DNA of 64,000 bases, from the NCBI RefSeq assembly GCF_016860525.1, contig NZ_BNEA01000001.1, positions 806,001 through 870,000 on the forward strand, written 5' to 3'. This DNA is from Streptomyces rubradiris (GTDB lineage: Bacteria; Actinomycetota; Actinomycetes; Streptomycetales; Streptomycetaceae). How positions within the stretch are numbered: the stretch's first letter is position 1; each line of letters opens with the position of its first letter. The position numbers were made by a program, and so were the translations under genes. This document shows, piece after piece, positions 24,611 through 33,662 of this stretch. The notes under the pieces are model-generated. The model saw only the letters and a program-made list of their open reading frames with translations, ran no database searches and was not told the origin of the DNA.

Positions 24611-24700
24611 CGCAGCCTGCGGACCGGGGCGGCGCGGCCGGGCGGCGAGTCCGGCCGTCCGCTGTCGCGCGCCGCTCAGACGGTCCTGCCCGCGACGGGA

Positions 24701-24722
24701 GTTCACCTCCGGTTCGCGTGCG
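24701..24722. promoter_or_regulatory. Candidate PHO box (PhoP site) upstream of phoD
   Basis: Two adjacent 11-bp units, GTTCACCTCCG (24701-24711) and GTTCGCGTGCG (24712-24722), fit the direct-repeat structure of Streptomyces PHO boxes (consensus near GTTCACCCGGC). The site is 66 bp upstream of the PhoD start, in the right place for activation by PhoR-PhoP under phosphate limitation. Confidence 0.7.
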
Positions 24723-24787
24723 CGCCGCGCCGCCCCAGTAGGTGTGGCTGCGCACACTGGCCGGATCCCGTCCCTGGAGGCGCAGCC

Positions 24788-26374
24788 ATGTCCCATCGTC
24801 CACTCCCGGGCCGCCGCAGCGTACTGCGCGGCTCGCTCGCCGCGTCGGCGGCCCTGACCCTGCCCGTCGGCCTCGGCGCGGCCCCGGCGTTCGCCCGTTC
24901 CGGCCGCCCCGAGGCGGGCTGGGGGGTGCAGACCGGGGACGTGACCGCGGACTCGGGCCTGGTGTGGGTGCGTGCGGACCGGCCCGCCCGGATGATCGTG
25001 GAGACCTCGGCCACCGAGTCGTTCCGCAACCCGCGCCGCTGGCGCGGCCCGCTGCTGGGCGCAGGCACGGACTTCACCGGCACCACCCGGCTGCACGGCC
25101 TGCCGTCCGGCGAGCAGATCCACTACCGCGTGCTGCTCGCCGACCCCGACGACTCGCGCCGCACCGGCGAGCCCGTCACCGGCACCTTCCGCACGGTCTC
25201 CCGGCGCCGCCGGGACGGCGTGCGCTTCCTGTGGTCGGGCGACCTGGCCGGCCAGGGCTGGGGCATCAACCCCGACCTCGGCGGCTACCGCATCTACGAC
25301 GCCATGGCCCGGCTGGACCCCGACTTCTTCCTGTGCAGCGGCGACAACATATACGCCGACGGCCCGATCCCCGAGACCCAGGCACTGCCCGGCGGCGGCA
25401 CCTGGCGCAACATCACCACCGAGGAGAAGGCCAAGGTCGCCGAGACCCTGGCCGAGTACCGGGGCAACTTCCGCTACAACCTGCTGGACGCCAACCTGCG
25501 CGCGTTCAACGCCCGGGTGCCCTCGGTCATCCAGTGGGACGACCACGAGGTGCGCAACAACTGGTACCCGGGCGAGGTGATCGCCACGACCGACACCCGG
25601 TACACCGAGAAGAGCGTCGACGTCCTCGCCGCGCGCGCCCAGCGGGCGTTCGGCGAGTACTTCCCCCTCCCCACGCTGCGGCCGGGCGCCAGGGAGGGCC
25701 GCGTCTACCGGGTGCTGCGCCAGGGCCCGCTGCTGGACCTGTTCGTGCTGGACATGCGCACCTACCGCAACGCCAACTCGCCGGACGACCAGACGACCGA
25801 CCCGCAGGGCATCCTCGGCCGGGAGCAGCTGGAGTGGCTCAAGCGGGAGCTGGCCCGCTCCCGGGCGGTGTGGAAGGTGATCGCCGCCGACATGCCGATC
25901 GGTCTCGTCGTACCGGACGCGACGGAGGGCCGGCCGAACTTCGAGGCGGTGGCCCAGGGCGACCCCGGCGCGCCGCTCGGGCGCGAGCTGCAGATCGCCG
26001 AGCTGCTGTGGTTCGTCAAGCACCGGCGGATCACCGGCACGCTGTGGCTGACGGCGGACGTGCACCACACCTCGGCCCAGCACTACCAGCCGTCCCGGGC
26101 CGCGTTCACCGACTTCGAGCCGTTCTGGGAGTTCGTCTCCGGGCCGCTGAACGCCGGCGCGTTCCCGGCCAGCCCGCTGGACGGCACGTTCGGCCCGGAG
26201 CGGGTGTTCGTGAAGGCGCCGGCCGCGTCCAACGTCTCCCCGGCCGGCGGCTACCAGTTCTTCGGCGAGGTGGACATCGACGGGGACAGCGGCGAGCTGA
26301 CGGTACGGCTGCGGGAGCAGGACGGCGGCGTGCTGTTCAGCCGGACGCTCCAGCCGGGCCGGGTCGGCCAGTAG
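24788..26374 (+). CDS. phoD: Secreted alkaline phosphatase/phosphodiesterase D (PhoD family)
   Basis: Extracellular phosphatase of 528 aa exported by the Tat route: the signal peptide has RRSVLRG and a hydrophobic stretch ending APAFA (cleavage near residue 37). An N-terminal Fn3-like PhoD_N domain (GVQTGDVTADSGLVWVRAD) precedes the metallophosphatase core with FLWSGDLAG, FFLCSGDNIYAD, IQWDDHEVRNNW and TADVHHTSAQHY, which supply the Fe/Ca ligands. PhoD cleaves phosphate esters, including teichoic acid and phospholipid products. The PHO-box-like repeat upstream implies PhoP control. Spacing GGAGGC to ATG 24788 is good. Confidence 0.95.
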   Translation: MSHRPLPGRRSVLRGSLAASAALTLPVGLGAAPAFARSGRPEAGWGVQTGDVTADSGLVWVRADRPARMIVETSATESFRNPRRWRGPLLGAGTDFTGTTRLHGLPSGEQIHYRVLLADPDDSRRTGEPVTGTFRTVSRRRRDGVRFLWSGDLAGQGWGINPDLGGYRIYDAMARLDPDFFLCSGDNIYADGPIPETQALPGGGTWRNITTEEKAKVAETLAEYRGNFRYNLLDANLRAFNARVPSVIQWDDHEVRNNWYPGEVIATTDTRYTEKSVDVLAARAQRAFGEYFPLPTLRPGAREGRVYRVLRQGPLLDLFVLDMRTYRNANSPDDQTTDPQGILGREQLEWLKRELARSRAVWKVIAADMPIGLVVPDATEGRPNFEAVAQGDPGAPLGRELQIAELLWFVKHRRITGTLWLTADVHHTSAQHYQPSRAAFTDFEPFWEFVSGPLNAGAFPASPLDGTFGPERVFVKAPAASNVSPAGGYQFFGEVDIDGDSGELTVRLREQDGGVLFSRTLQPGRVGQ

Positions 26375-26500
26375 GCGGGCCGGAGCGGGGAGGGTGACCG
26401 GTCGGCCGTAGAAAACGCAACAAATGGGGCGGAGCATGCTTTTACTCGTCGGACACAATCAGTTCGTGATCGCGCAACACCCCTCCTGCACAGTGGCCGC

Positions 26501-27952
26501 ATGACTCCAGAGATGCCTGATGTGACCCGGGCCCGGCACGGACGGCCCGTGCACCACTGGCGGCGGGACGTCGTCGAACTCGCCGCGCTGTTCACGGCGG
26601 TGGCCATCGCGGACGCGGTGGCCAACCTGATCGGGCACGGGCCGGACGGACCGGCCCTGCTCGTGATCTCGGCGATGGTGCTGGCCGCGACGGCGGGCTT
26701 CCACGTGTGGTGGTCACGCCGCCACGGACACGCGCCGCCCCTGAGCGATACCGGTGCCCGGCCGGCCGCCGAGACGCGGCCGGCCGGGCCGTCCGGACAG
26801 CCCGGCGCCCCGGTGGCCGCTCCGGCCGGTCCCGGCACGCTGTGGCGGATGCGGACGACGGTGAAGGACGAACCGGGGTCCCTCGCCGCCCTGTGCACGG
26901 CGCTCGCCGGGCACCGGGTGGACATCCTCAGCCTCCAGACCCACCCGCTGGCCCACGGCACGGTGGACGAGTTCCTGCTGCGGGCACCGGGCACGCTGAC
27001 GGCGGCCGGCCTCACCCGGGCGGTCGCGCTGGCCGGGGGCACGTCCACGTGGATCGAGCGGGCCGACGCCCACGACCTGGTCGACGCGCCGACCCGGGTG
27101 CTGGGCCTGGCCGCCCGTACCGCGCTGGACGCCTCCGAACTGCCGCTGGCACTGCGGCAGTTGCTGGGCCGGTGCACGATCCGGTCGCTGCCCGCCACGC
27201 CGGCCGGCGATGGCCGGGGCCCGCTGCCGGTGCCCGCCGAGGGGGTGCTGGAGGACACCGTGATGCGGCTGCCGGCACCCGAGGGCGGGGTGCTCACCGT
27301 GGAGCGGCCGTATCTGCCGTTCACCCCGACGGAGTTCGCGCGCGCCCGGGCGCTGGTGGAGCTGGACGGCCGGCTCGGGCCGCGGATCCCCCGCGGGCAG
27401 GATGTGCTGACGCTGCCCGAGGGCGACGACATCACGGTGCGCCGGGTCGACACCGGGGACCTGGCAGCGGCCAGGGCGATGCACGACCGGTGCTCGGCGC
27501 GGACGCTGGGGCTGCGCTACCACGGCCCGGTCGGTGACGCGGACCGCTATCTGAACCATCTGCTCAGCCCCCGCTTCGGCCGCACGCTGGCCGCGCAGAC
27601 CGCCTCCGGCCGGATCGTCGGCCTCGGGCATCTGCTGTGGGACGGCGACGAGACCGAGGTCGCGCTGCTGGTCGAGGACGAGTGGCAGCGGCGGGGCGTC
27701 GGCGGCGAACTGCTCGGCCGGCTGGTCGGGATGGCGGCGGAGGCCGGGTGCGCGAGCGTGTACGCCGTGACCAAGGCGTCCAACACCGGCATGATCGCCG
27801 CGATGCGCGCCCTCGGCCTGCCCCTGGACTACCAGATCGAGGAGGGCACCCTGGTCATCACGGCCCGCCTGGACGCCCCCGGGCACTCCTCGGCCTCCCC
27901 GCTCGACCCCACCGCACACCGCCGCCACACCGACCCGGTCCACCGGGACTGA
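26501..27952 (+). CDS. Membrane-ACT-GNAT fusion protein
   Basis: Protein of 483 aa with three parts. Residues about 27-75 contain two hydrophobic segments (VVELAALFTAVAIADAVANL and ALLVISAMVLAATAGFHVWW). After a Pro/Ala linker, residues about 117-190 form an ACT domain (RTTVKDEPGSLAALCTALAG, VDILSLQTHP). The C-terminal part (about 320-455) is a GNAT acetyltransferase with VEDEWQRRGVGGELLGRLVG as the acetyl-CoA loop. This suggests an acetyltransferase controlled by a small ligand such as an amino acid and anchored at the membrane. An alternative start at the ACT domain would remove the membrane part. The substrate is unknown. Confidence 0.8.
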   Translation: MTPEMPDVTRARHGRPVHHWRRDVVELAALFTAVAIADAVANLIGHGPDGPALLVISAMVLAATAGFHVWWSRRHGHAPPLSDTGARPAAETRPAGPSGQPGAPVAAPAGPGTLWRMRTTVKDEPGSLAALCTALAGHRVDILSLQTHPLAHGTVDEFLLRAPGTLTAAGLTRAVALAGGTSTWIERADAHDLVDAPTRVLGLAARTALDASELPLALRQLLGRCTIRSLPATPAGDGRGPLPVPAEGVLEDTVMRLPAPEGGVLTVERPYLPFTPTEFARARALVELDGRLGPRIPRGQDVLTLPEGDDITVRRVDTGDLAAARAMHDRCSARTLGLRYHGPVGDADRYLNHLLSPRFGRTLAAQTASGRIVGLGHLLWDGDETEVALLVEDEWQRRGVGGELLGRLVGMAAEAGCASVYAVTKASNTGMIAAMRALGLPLDYQIEEGTLVITARLDAPGHSSASPLDPTAHRRHTDPVHRD

Positions 27953-27970
27953 CGGCCGCCGCACCGCCGA

Positions 27971-28006
27971 GGCAGGCCCCGCGCGATCATCCCCGCGGGG
28001 CCTGCC
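27971..28006 (+). terminator. Very stable hairpin terminator
   Basis: GGCAGGCCCCGCG (27971-27983) pairs perfectly with CGCGGGGCCTGCC (27994-28006) around a 10-nt loop, 19 bp after the stop of the ACT-GNAT gene. Confidence 0.85.
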
Positions 28007-28160
28007 CACCCTCGACGCACCGCCTCCCGCGACGCCTTCGCCCCCCTGCCGTCCGCGCGGAGCGCCCGGATCGGAGCGCCCGGTGCCCGGTCCAGGCCGG
28101 GCCCGGCCGGCCCAGGTCGTCGCGCTGCGCTTGCCGCGGCCGTGGACGACCGTCCGGTGC

Positions 28161-28337
28161 ATGCGGCCCGTCGCGCACACGGCCGGCCAACAGCGGCTCA
28201 CGCACACGGCCTGCCTCCGGCGGCTGGTGCCCAACGAGTTCACGGCACGGCGGGAGGTCGCCCGGGCGGAGCCCCGGCCGGTCTTCCGGCAGTGGGCGTG
28301 CGGGCCCCGGCTGCCGCCCGGCCACGCCCAGAGCTGA
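28161..28337 (+). CDS. Possible small gene of 58 aa
   Basis: The gap between the ACT-GNAT terminator and the DUF885 gene holds one short frame with strongly coding-like composition: only about two of 58 codons end in A or T. The product begins MRPVAHTAGQQRLTHTACL, is basic (pI clearly high, many Arg) and has two Cys. There is no good ribosome site before ATG 28161; an in-frame GTG at 28083 would extend it. I do not recognise it. The opposite strand is also open, so the call is tentative. Confidence 0.3.
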   Translation: MRPVAHTAGQQRLTHTACLRRLVPNEFTARREVARAEPRPVFRQWACGPRLPPGHAQS

Positions 28338-28390
28338 ATACCGACGTACCCGGGTGACGCGGAGATCCCCGGCGTACGAGGATGGGCCGC

Positions 28391-30079
28391 ATGTCCGATA
28401 CCCAGAACCCGCTGCCCCGTCAGGTCGCCGACGCCTATGTGGACGACCTCATCGCCCTCGACCCGGTCACCGGCACCTTCCTCGGTGTGCGGGAGAGTTC
28501 CAGCAGGCTGCCCGATTACTCGCCCGACGGCTGGGACGCGCAGGCGCGGCTGGCCCGGGACACGCTCGCGCGGCTGGACGAGGCGGAGCGGCGGCCCGGC
28601 GCCGGCGGTGACGTGGAGCGGCGCTGCGGGCGGCTGCTGCGGGAGCGGCTGACCGCCCAGCTCGCGATGCACGAGGCCGGCGAACACCTGCGTGAGGTCG
28701 GCAACATGCACACGCCCGGCCACGCGGTCCGGGAGGCCTTCACCATCACCCCGGTGGAGACGGAGGAGGACTGGGCGGCGATCGCCGAGCGGCTGCGCGC
28801 GGTGCCGGAGGCGTTCGCGGGCTACCGCGCCTCCCTCGAACTCGGCCTGGAGCGCAAGCTGTTCGCGGGGCCGCGGCCGACCGCCACGTTCATCGGCCAG
28901 CTGACCGAGTGGGCGGACACCGGCGAGGGGCGCGGCTGGTTCGAGGACTTCGCCGCCGCCGGTCCCGACGCCCTGCGCGCGGAGCTGGACGAGGCGGCGC
29001 GGGCGGCCACCGGTGCCGTGGTGGAACTGCGGGACTGGCTGCGCCGGGTGTACGCACCGGCCGTCGAGGGCGCCCCGAACGTGGTCGGCCGGGAGCGGTA
29101 CGCGCGTTCGGCCCGCTACTTCAACGGCACCGACCTGGACCTGGACGAGGCGTACGCCTACGGCTGGGCGGAGTTCCACCGGATCCTCGGCGAGATGCGC
29201 GAGGAGGCGGAGAAGATCCTGCCCGGCGCCGAGACGCCGTGGGCGGCGCTCGCGCACCTGGACGAGCACGGGCGGCACATCGAGGGCGTGGACGAGGTCC
29301 GCGACTGGCTCCAGGGCCTGATGGACCGGGCGATCGCGGACTTGGACGGCACGCACTTCGAACTGGCCGAGCGGGTGCGCCGGGTGGAGTCGCGGATCGC
29401 GCCGCCCGGTGGCGCGGCGGCCCCCTACTACACGTCCCCGTCGGAGGACTTCTCCCGGCCCGGCCGCACCTGGCTGCCCACGATGGGCCTGACCCGCTTC
29501 CCGGTCTACGACCTGGTGTCGACCTGGTACCACGAGGGCGTACCCGGTCACCACCTCCAGCTCGCGCAGTGGGCGCACGTGGCGGACAGCCTCTCCCGCT
29601 ACCAGGCGACGGTGGGCATGGTCAGCGCCAACGTCGAGGGCTGGGCGCTGTACGCGGAGCGGTTGATGGACGAACTGGGCTATCTCGGCGACCCGGAGGA
29701 GCGCCTCGGCTATCTGGACGCGCAGATGATGCGCGCGGTGCGGGTGATCATCGACATCGGCATGCACCTGGGGCTCCAGATCCCGGCCGACTCGCCGTTC
29801 CACCCAGGCGAGCGCTGGACCCCGGAACTGGCGCAGGAGTTCTTCGGGGCGCACAGCAGCCGCCCGGCGGACTTCGTGGAGAGCGAGCTGACCCGGTATC
29901 TGACCATGCCGGGCCAGGCGATCGGCTACAAGCTGGGCGAGCGGGCCTGGCTGCTGGGCCGGGAGCGGGCGCGCGCCCGGCACGGCGCCGCGTTCGACCT
30001 GAAGGCCTGGCACATGGCGGCGCTGTCCCAGGGTTCGCTCGGCCTGGACGACCTGGTGGACGAGCTGTCCCGGCTGTGA
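28391..30079 (+). CDS. DUF885 family protein (probable metallopeptidase-like)
   Basis: Soluble protein of 562 aa of the DUF885 family, which resembles M32/M3-type zinc peptidases. The signature HEGVPGHH lies near residues 381-388 (STWYHEGVPGHHLQLAQ) and a distal EGWALYAERLMDE supplies the further Glu of such folds. There is no signal peptide. I chose ATG 28391 (MSDTQNPLPRQVADAYVDDL); ATG 28382 lies too close to the GAGG site. Peptidase activity has been proposed for the family, but the substrate is unknown. It stands alone between a terminator region and a convergent SDR gene. Confidence 0.9.
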   Translation: MSDTQNPLPRQVADAYVDDLIALDPVTGTFLGVRESSSRLPDYSPDGWDAQARLARDTLARLDEAERRPGAGGDVERRCGRLLRERLTAQLAMHEAGEHLREVGNMHTPGHAVREAFTITPVETEEDWAAIAERLRAVPEAFAGYRASLELGLERKLFAGPRPTATFIGQLTEWADTGEGRGWFEDFAAAGPDALRAELDEAARAATGAVVELRDWLRRVYAPAVEGAPNVVGRERYARSARYFNGTDLDLDEAYAYGWAEFHRILGEMREEAEKILPGAETPWAALAHLDEHGRHIEGVDEVRDWLQGLMDRAIADLDGTHFELAERVRRVESRIAPPGGAAAPYYTSPSEDFSRPGRTWLPTMGLTRFPVYDLVSTWYHEGVPGHHLQLAQWAHVADSLSRYQATVGMVSANVEGWALYAERLMDELGYLGDPEERLGYLDAQMMRAVRVIIDIGMHLGLQIPADSPFHPGERWTPELAQEFFGAHSSRPADFVESELTRYLTMPGQAIGYKLGERAWLLGRERARARHGAAFDLKAWHMAALSQGSLGLDDLVDELSRL

Positions 30080-30115
30080 CCGCCCCGGCCGGCACGGCGG
30101 CTCCGGGGGCTTACG

Positions 30116-30943
30116 TCAGCGCCGGAAGCCGCCCTCGGAGTTGACGACCTCGCCGGTGATCCAGCCCGCCTCGTCGGTGGCCAGCCAGGCGATGAGGCGG
30201 GCGGGGTCGTCGGGCGCGCCCCAGCGTCCGGCGGGGAACCGCGCGGCCACCGCCGCGTGCGCCTCGCCGGTGGCGTAACCGGTGTCGACCGGGCCGGGGT
30301 TGACGGCGTTCACCGTGATGCCCCGGTCGGCGAGCGCGGTGGCCAGCGAGCGGGTGACGGAGGCGAGGGCGCCCTTCTGCAGGGCGTAGGCGATCTCGCC
30401 CGGCATGCCGCCGCCGAGGTCCTGGCCGGAGGTCATCAGCACCACGCGCCCGCCGGGGGCGTCCTCGGATGAGGCGGCGCGCGAGCGGGCGTACGCCTGG
30501 ACGAGCAGCAGCACCGAGCGGGTGTCCACGGCCCAGTGGGCGTCCAGCATCGCGGCGTCGATGTCGTCCAGGGTGCCGTCGGATCCGCTGAGGGCGTGGT
30601 TGGCGACGAGGATGTCCAGGCGGCCGAACTCCTCGGTCACGGTCCGCACCAGCCGGGCCGGTTCCGCCGGGTCGGCCAGGTCGCCGGGGCCGGAGGCGAC
30701 CCGCGCCCGGGGGTCGGCGAGCGCCTCGCGCACGGAGTCGGCGACGGCGCCGGGGCTGTCGGCGCCCCAGGGCATGGCGGCGTCGTGCGGCACATGGTGG
30801 TGCAGGTACACGCTGGCTCCGTAGGCGGCCAGCCGCCGGGCCACGGCGTGCCCGATCCCGGCCCGCCGGGAGGCGCCGGTGACGAGCGCGGTCCGGCCGC
30901 GCAGGGGCAGGGGGTCGCGGCGCAGTTCGGCAGGAGTGATCAC
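30116..30943 (-). CDS. Short-chain dehydrogenase/reductase
   Basis: NAD(P)-dependent SDR of 275 aa. The Rossmann glycine motif is TGASRRAGIG (about 22-31), NAG is represented by ANHALSG, and the catalytic Ser-Tyr-Lys set is near S172, Y186 and K190 (IAYALQKG). The C-terminal AWLATDEAGWITGEVVNSEGGF is typical of FabG-like SDRs. The substrate is unknown. ATG 30943 is preceded by the leftward AACGG region with weak ribosome-site matches. Convergent with the DUF885 gene. Confidence 0.9.
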   Translation of the reverse strand: MITPAELRRDPLPLRGRTALVTGASRRAGIGHAVARRLAAYGASVYLHHHVPHDAAMPWGADSPGAVADSVREALADPRARVASGPGDLADPAEPARLVRTVTEEFGRLDILVANHALSGSDGTLDDIDAAMLDAHWAVDTRSVLLLVQAYARSRAASSEDAPGGRVVLMTSGQDLGGGMPGEIAYALQKGALASVTRSLATALADRGITVNAVNPGPVDTGYATGEAHAAVAARFPAGRWGAPDDPARLIAWLATDEAGWITGEVVNSEGGFRR

Positions 30944-31204
30944 GGCCGTTCACCTTAGGGAGCGGACGCGGGGCGCGCGAGCGGATTTCGGGGGGTGGCG
31001 CCGGCCGCCGCGCCCGGCGCGGAACCGGCGATGTCGGTCGCTCTGTACCGGCTCCCGGCCGCCCCGCGGCGGAGGCGGAGGCGGTCGAGGCGACGAGGTC
31101 CGCCACGGTCTCCGCGCTCGGCCGGACGGCCGTCTCCCGGTGGCGCGGCCGGGCCGGAGGTGGCCCGCTGGTGCCACAGCACCGACGGGGAAAGGCGGGC
31201 CGGC

Positions 31205-31867
31205 ATGCCGGAGAACGCGCCGGAGCACAGGGCGCTGCGGACACCGCGCGCCGCGGGCCTGGCCGGGATCGTCTTCGCGCTGCTCCTGGCGGCGGCGATG
31301 GTCCTGGTCAGGCTGGCCATTCCGGAGGGAGCCGGAGCGGTGTCCGCGCGGGGTTTCACGGACTCCGGGCGGCGCGACGCGCTGCGGGCGGCCCTCGCGC
31401 TGGTGCCGTTCGCCGGGATCTTCTTCCTGTGGTTCCTCGGCGCGATCCGCGGGCACGTCGGCGCGGCCGAGGACAAGTTCCTCGCCACCGTCTTCCTGGG
31501 CAGCGGGCTGGTCTTCACCGCCACGCTGTTCGGGGCCGCCGCGGCGGCGGGCGCCGTGCTGGCGGTGGCCCATCCGCCGGGTCTGCCGCCGCTGCCGGTG
31601 GCGTGGGACTTCGGCCGCCACCTCGCCTACACGCTGATGACCGGATACGCCATGCGGATGGCGGCCGTCTTCGTGTCGTCCCTGTCGGTCATGGGGTACC
31701 GGCTGGGCGTGCTGCCCCGCCCGCTGGCGATCGCGGGCTTCGTCACCGTACTGGTCCTGCTCTTCGTGTCGTCGAACGTGCCGTGGGCGGAGCTGGTCTT
31801 CCCGGCCTGGTCGCTGCTGACCGGCCTGCACATCCTCAGGGCGGGCCGGAAGAAGGGCACCGGGTAG
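31205..31867 (+). CDS. Integral membrane protein
   Basis: Membrane protein of 220 aa with about five hydrophobic helices: GLAGIVFALLLAAAMVLVRL, LALVPFAGIFFLWFLGAI, a long FLGSGLVFTATLFGAAAAAG segment with the following AGAVLAVA, VFVSSLSVMGYRLGV with its flank, and AIAGFVTVLVLLFVSSN. I do not recognise the family beyond a general Streptomyces membrane protein. I chose ATG 31205 (MPENAPEHRALRTPR); an earlier in-frame start would add an Arg-rich stretch with no hydrophobicity. It is followed by a perfect terminator hairpin. Confidence 0.75.
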   Translation: MPENAPEHRALRTPRAAGLAGIVFALLLAAAMVLVRLAIPEGAGAVSARGFTDSGRRDALRAALALVPFAGIFFLWFLGAIRGHVGAAEDKFLATVFLGSGLVFTATLFGAAAAAGAVLAVAHPPGLPPLPVAWDFGRHLAYTLMTGYAMRMAAVFVSSLSVMGYRLGVLPRPLAIAGFVTVLVLLFVSSNVPWAELVFPAWSLLTGLHILRAGRKKGTG

Positions 31868-31915
31868 GCCGCCGACGGTCACTCGATCGGCGTGCCCGGC
31901 GCGCGGGTCCCCCGT

Positions 31916-31941
31916 CCCCGCTCGCATGCTGGCGAGCGGGG
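31916..31941 (+). terminator. Hairpin terminator after the membrane protein gene
   Basis: CCCCGCTCGC (31916-31925) pairs perfectly with GCGAGCGGGG (31932-31941) around ATGCTG. It separates the membrane protein gene from the P450 operon. Confidence 0.85.
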
Positions 31942-32018
31942 GTGACCGCCGTCCGGAGCCCGCCCGCGCGAGCCGTGTGGCGCGTCCGGACCTCGCCGTG
32001 GGAAAGGGCGGAGCGTCG

Positions 32019-32249
32019 ATGAGGCTTGTCGTCGATCTCAACAAGTGCCAGGGGTACGCCCAGTGCGCGTTCCTCGCGCCCGATGTCTTCGCCATGCACG
32101 GCGAGGAGTCGCTGCTGTACGACCCGCGCCCGGAGGAGGAGCAGCGGGAGCGGGTGGCGCGGGCCGTGGCCGCGTGCCCGGTGCGGGCGATCACCGCCGA
32201 CGGCCTGGACCGCGCGGGCGCGTCCCAGGGGGCGTCCGATGCCCGCTGA
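32019..32249 (+). CDS. Ferredoxin of the P450 operon
   Basis: Small iron-sulfur protein of 76 aa. Cysteines are arranged C-x5-C (NKCQGYAQCAFLAPDVF) with a later CPV, the pattern of single-cluster 3Fe-4S (or 4Fe-4S with a substituted ligand) ferredoxins that serve bacterial P450s. It should carry electrons from the reductase encoded next to the P450. The start is ATG 32019, a few bases after GGAAAGGGCGG. Its stop (32247-32249) overlaps the reductase start (32239) by 11 bp. Confidence 0.92.
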   Translation: MRLVVDLNKCQGYAQCAFLAPDVFAMHGEESLLYDPRPEEEQRERVARAVAACPVRAITADGLDRAGASQGASDAR

Positions 32250-33630
32250 CCACATCGAACGGCTCCGGCGTGAGGGACGGATCGTGATCGTGGGCGCCTC
32301 GCTGGCGGGCCTGCGGGCGGCCGAGACGCTGCGCGCCGAGGGCTTCGCCGGTGATCTGACCCTGATCGGGGACGAGCCGCACGAGCCGTACGACCGGCCG
32401 CCGCTGTCGAAATCCGCGCTGCTGGGCGTGGCGTCCCCGCTGCGCACACAGCTGCCGCGCCGCCGGGAGATCGACGCGAAGTGGCGGCTGGGCGTGGCGG
32501 CGACGGGTCTGGATCTGGCGGCCAAGCGGGTCCGGCTGGCCGACGGGGACGAGGTGGAGTACGACCGGCTGCTCATCGCGACCGGGGTGCGTGCCCGGCC
32601 GTGGTTCAAGGAGGAGGAGGCCCGGCTGGACGGGGTGTGCGTGCTGCGCACCCGGGAGGACGCGGCCGACCTGGCCCGGCGGCTGCGGGCGGGGCCGCGG
32701 CGGGTGTTCGTCATCGGCGCCGGGTTCGCCGGTTCGGAGGTGGCCTCGGCCTGCCGGGAGATGGGTCTGCCGGTCAGCATGGCCGAGCGGGCGGGGGCGC
32801 CGCTGGTGGGCGCGCTCGGCGGGGTGGTCGGCTCGGTCGCGGCGGACCTCGCGACGGAGCACGGCGTGGACCTGCGCACCCATGTCACGGTGACCGCGCT
32901 GGAGGGGGACACGGTGGGCAGGGTGCGGGCCGTGCACCTGTCCGACGAGAGCGTGGTCGAGGCGGACGTGGTCGTGGTGTCGCTGGGGTCGTTGCGCAAC
33001 ACCGAGTGGCTGACCGGGTCGGGACTGGGCGCCGGGCCGCGGGGCGTCGCCTGTGACGCGGGCTGCCGGGCCTTCGACTTCCGGGGCATCGTCACGGACG
33101 ACGTCTTCGTGGCGGGCGATGTGGCGCGCTCCCCGCACGCGCTGTTCGGCTACCAGTTCCTGTCGCTGGAGCACTGGGGCAACGCCGTCGCGCAGGCGGA
33201 GACGGCCGCGCACAACATGATCTGCGACGGCGCCGACCGGCGCCCGCACCTGTGGATGCCGGCGTTCTGGTCGTCGATGTTCGGGGTCAACATCAAGTCG
33301 GTCGGCGTGCCGCCCATGGGCGAACAGCTGATGATCACGCAGGGCTCGCTCGCCGAGCGCCGGTTCGTCGGGGTCTACGGCCACCAGGGCCGGATCGTGG
33401 CCGCCGTGACCTTCGACAACGCGCGCTGGTTGGAGTTCTACCAGCGGCAGATCGAGCGGGGCGCGCCGTTCCCGGTGGAGTTCCCGACGCTGGACCGCCG
33501 TCCGGAGGGCCGGCAGCCGGTGCCGGCCGGGTTCCCGGACCCGTCGCTGCCGACCCACGGTCCCATGGTGACCCTCAGCGGTTACTCGCCGGCCGACCAG
33601 CAGCTGGTCTTCCACCCCTCCCGGCACTGA
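32239..33630 (+). CDS. Ferredoxin reductase (FAD/NAD(P)-dependent)
   Basis: Flavoprotein of 463 aa of the pyridine-nucleotide disulfide oxidoreductase fold. The FAD-binding GxGxxG is VIVGASLAGLRAAETL (about 15-30), the NAD(P) site is VFVIGAGFAGSEVAS, and VFVAGDVARSPHALFG binds the flavin tail. The class passes electrons from NAD(P)H to a small ferredoxin. It is translationally coupled to the ferredoxin gene upstream and is followed after 32 bp by the P450, so the operon encodes a self-contained class I electron chain. Confidence 0.93.
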   Translation: MPADHIERLRREGRIVIVGASLAGLRAAETLRAEGFAGDLTLIGDEPHEPYDRPPLSKSALLGVASPLRTQLPRRREIDAKWRLGVAATGLDLAAKRVRLADGDEVEYDRLLIATGVRARPWFKEEEARLDGVCVLRTREDAADLARRLRAGPRRVFVIGAGFAGSEVASACREMGLPVSMAERAGAPLVGALGGVVGSVAADLATEHGVDLRTHVTVTALEGDTVGRVRAVHLSDESVVEADVVVVSLGSLRNTEWLTGSGLGAGPRGVACDAGCRAFDFRGIVTDDVFVAGDVARSPHALFGYQFLSLEHWGNAVAQAETAAHNMICDGADRRPHLWMPAFWSSMFGVNIKSVGVPPMGEQLMITQGSLAERRFVGVYGHQGRIVAAVTFDNARWLEFYQRQIERGAPFPVEFPTLDRRPEGRQPVPAGFPDPSLPTHGPMVTLSGYSPADQQLVFHPSRH

Positions 33631-33662
33631 CCCGCCCACCCCGACGCTGTCAAGGAACCGCC

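Noticed and set aside
26714..30013. Open frame of over 1000 codons on the minus strand
   Set aside because: Antisense to the ACT-GNAT and DUF885 genes, which have clear motifs. High GC makes such shadow frames common here.
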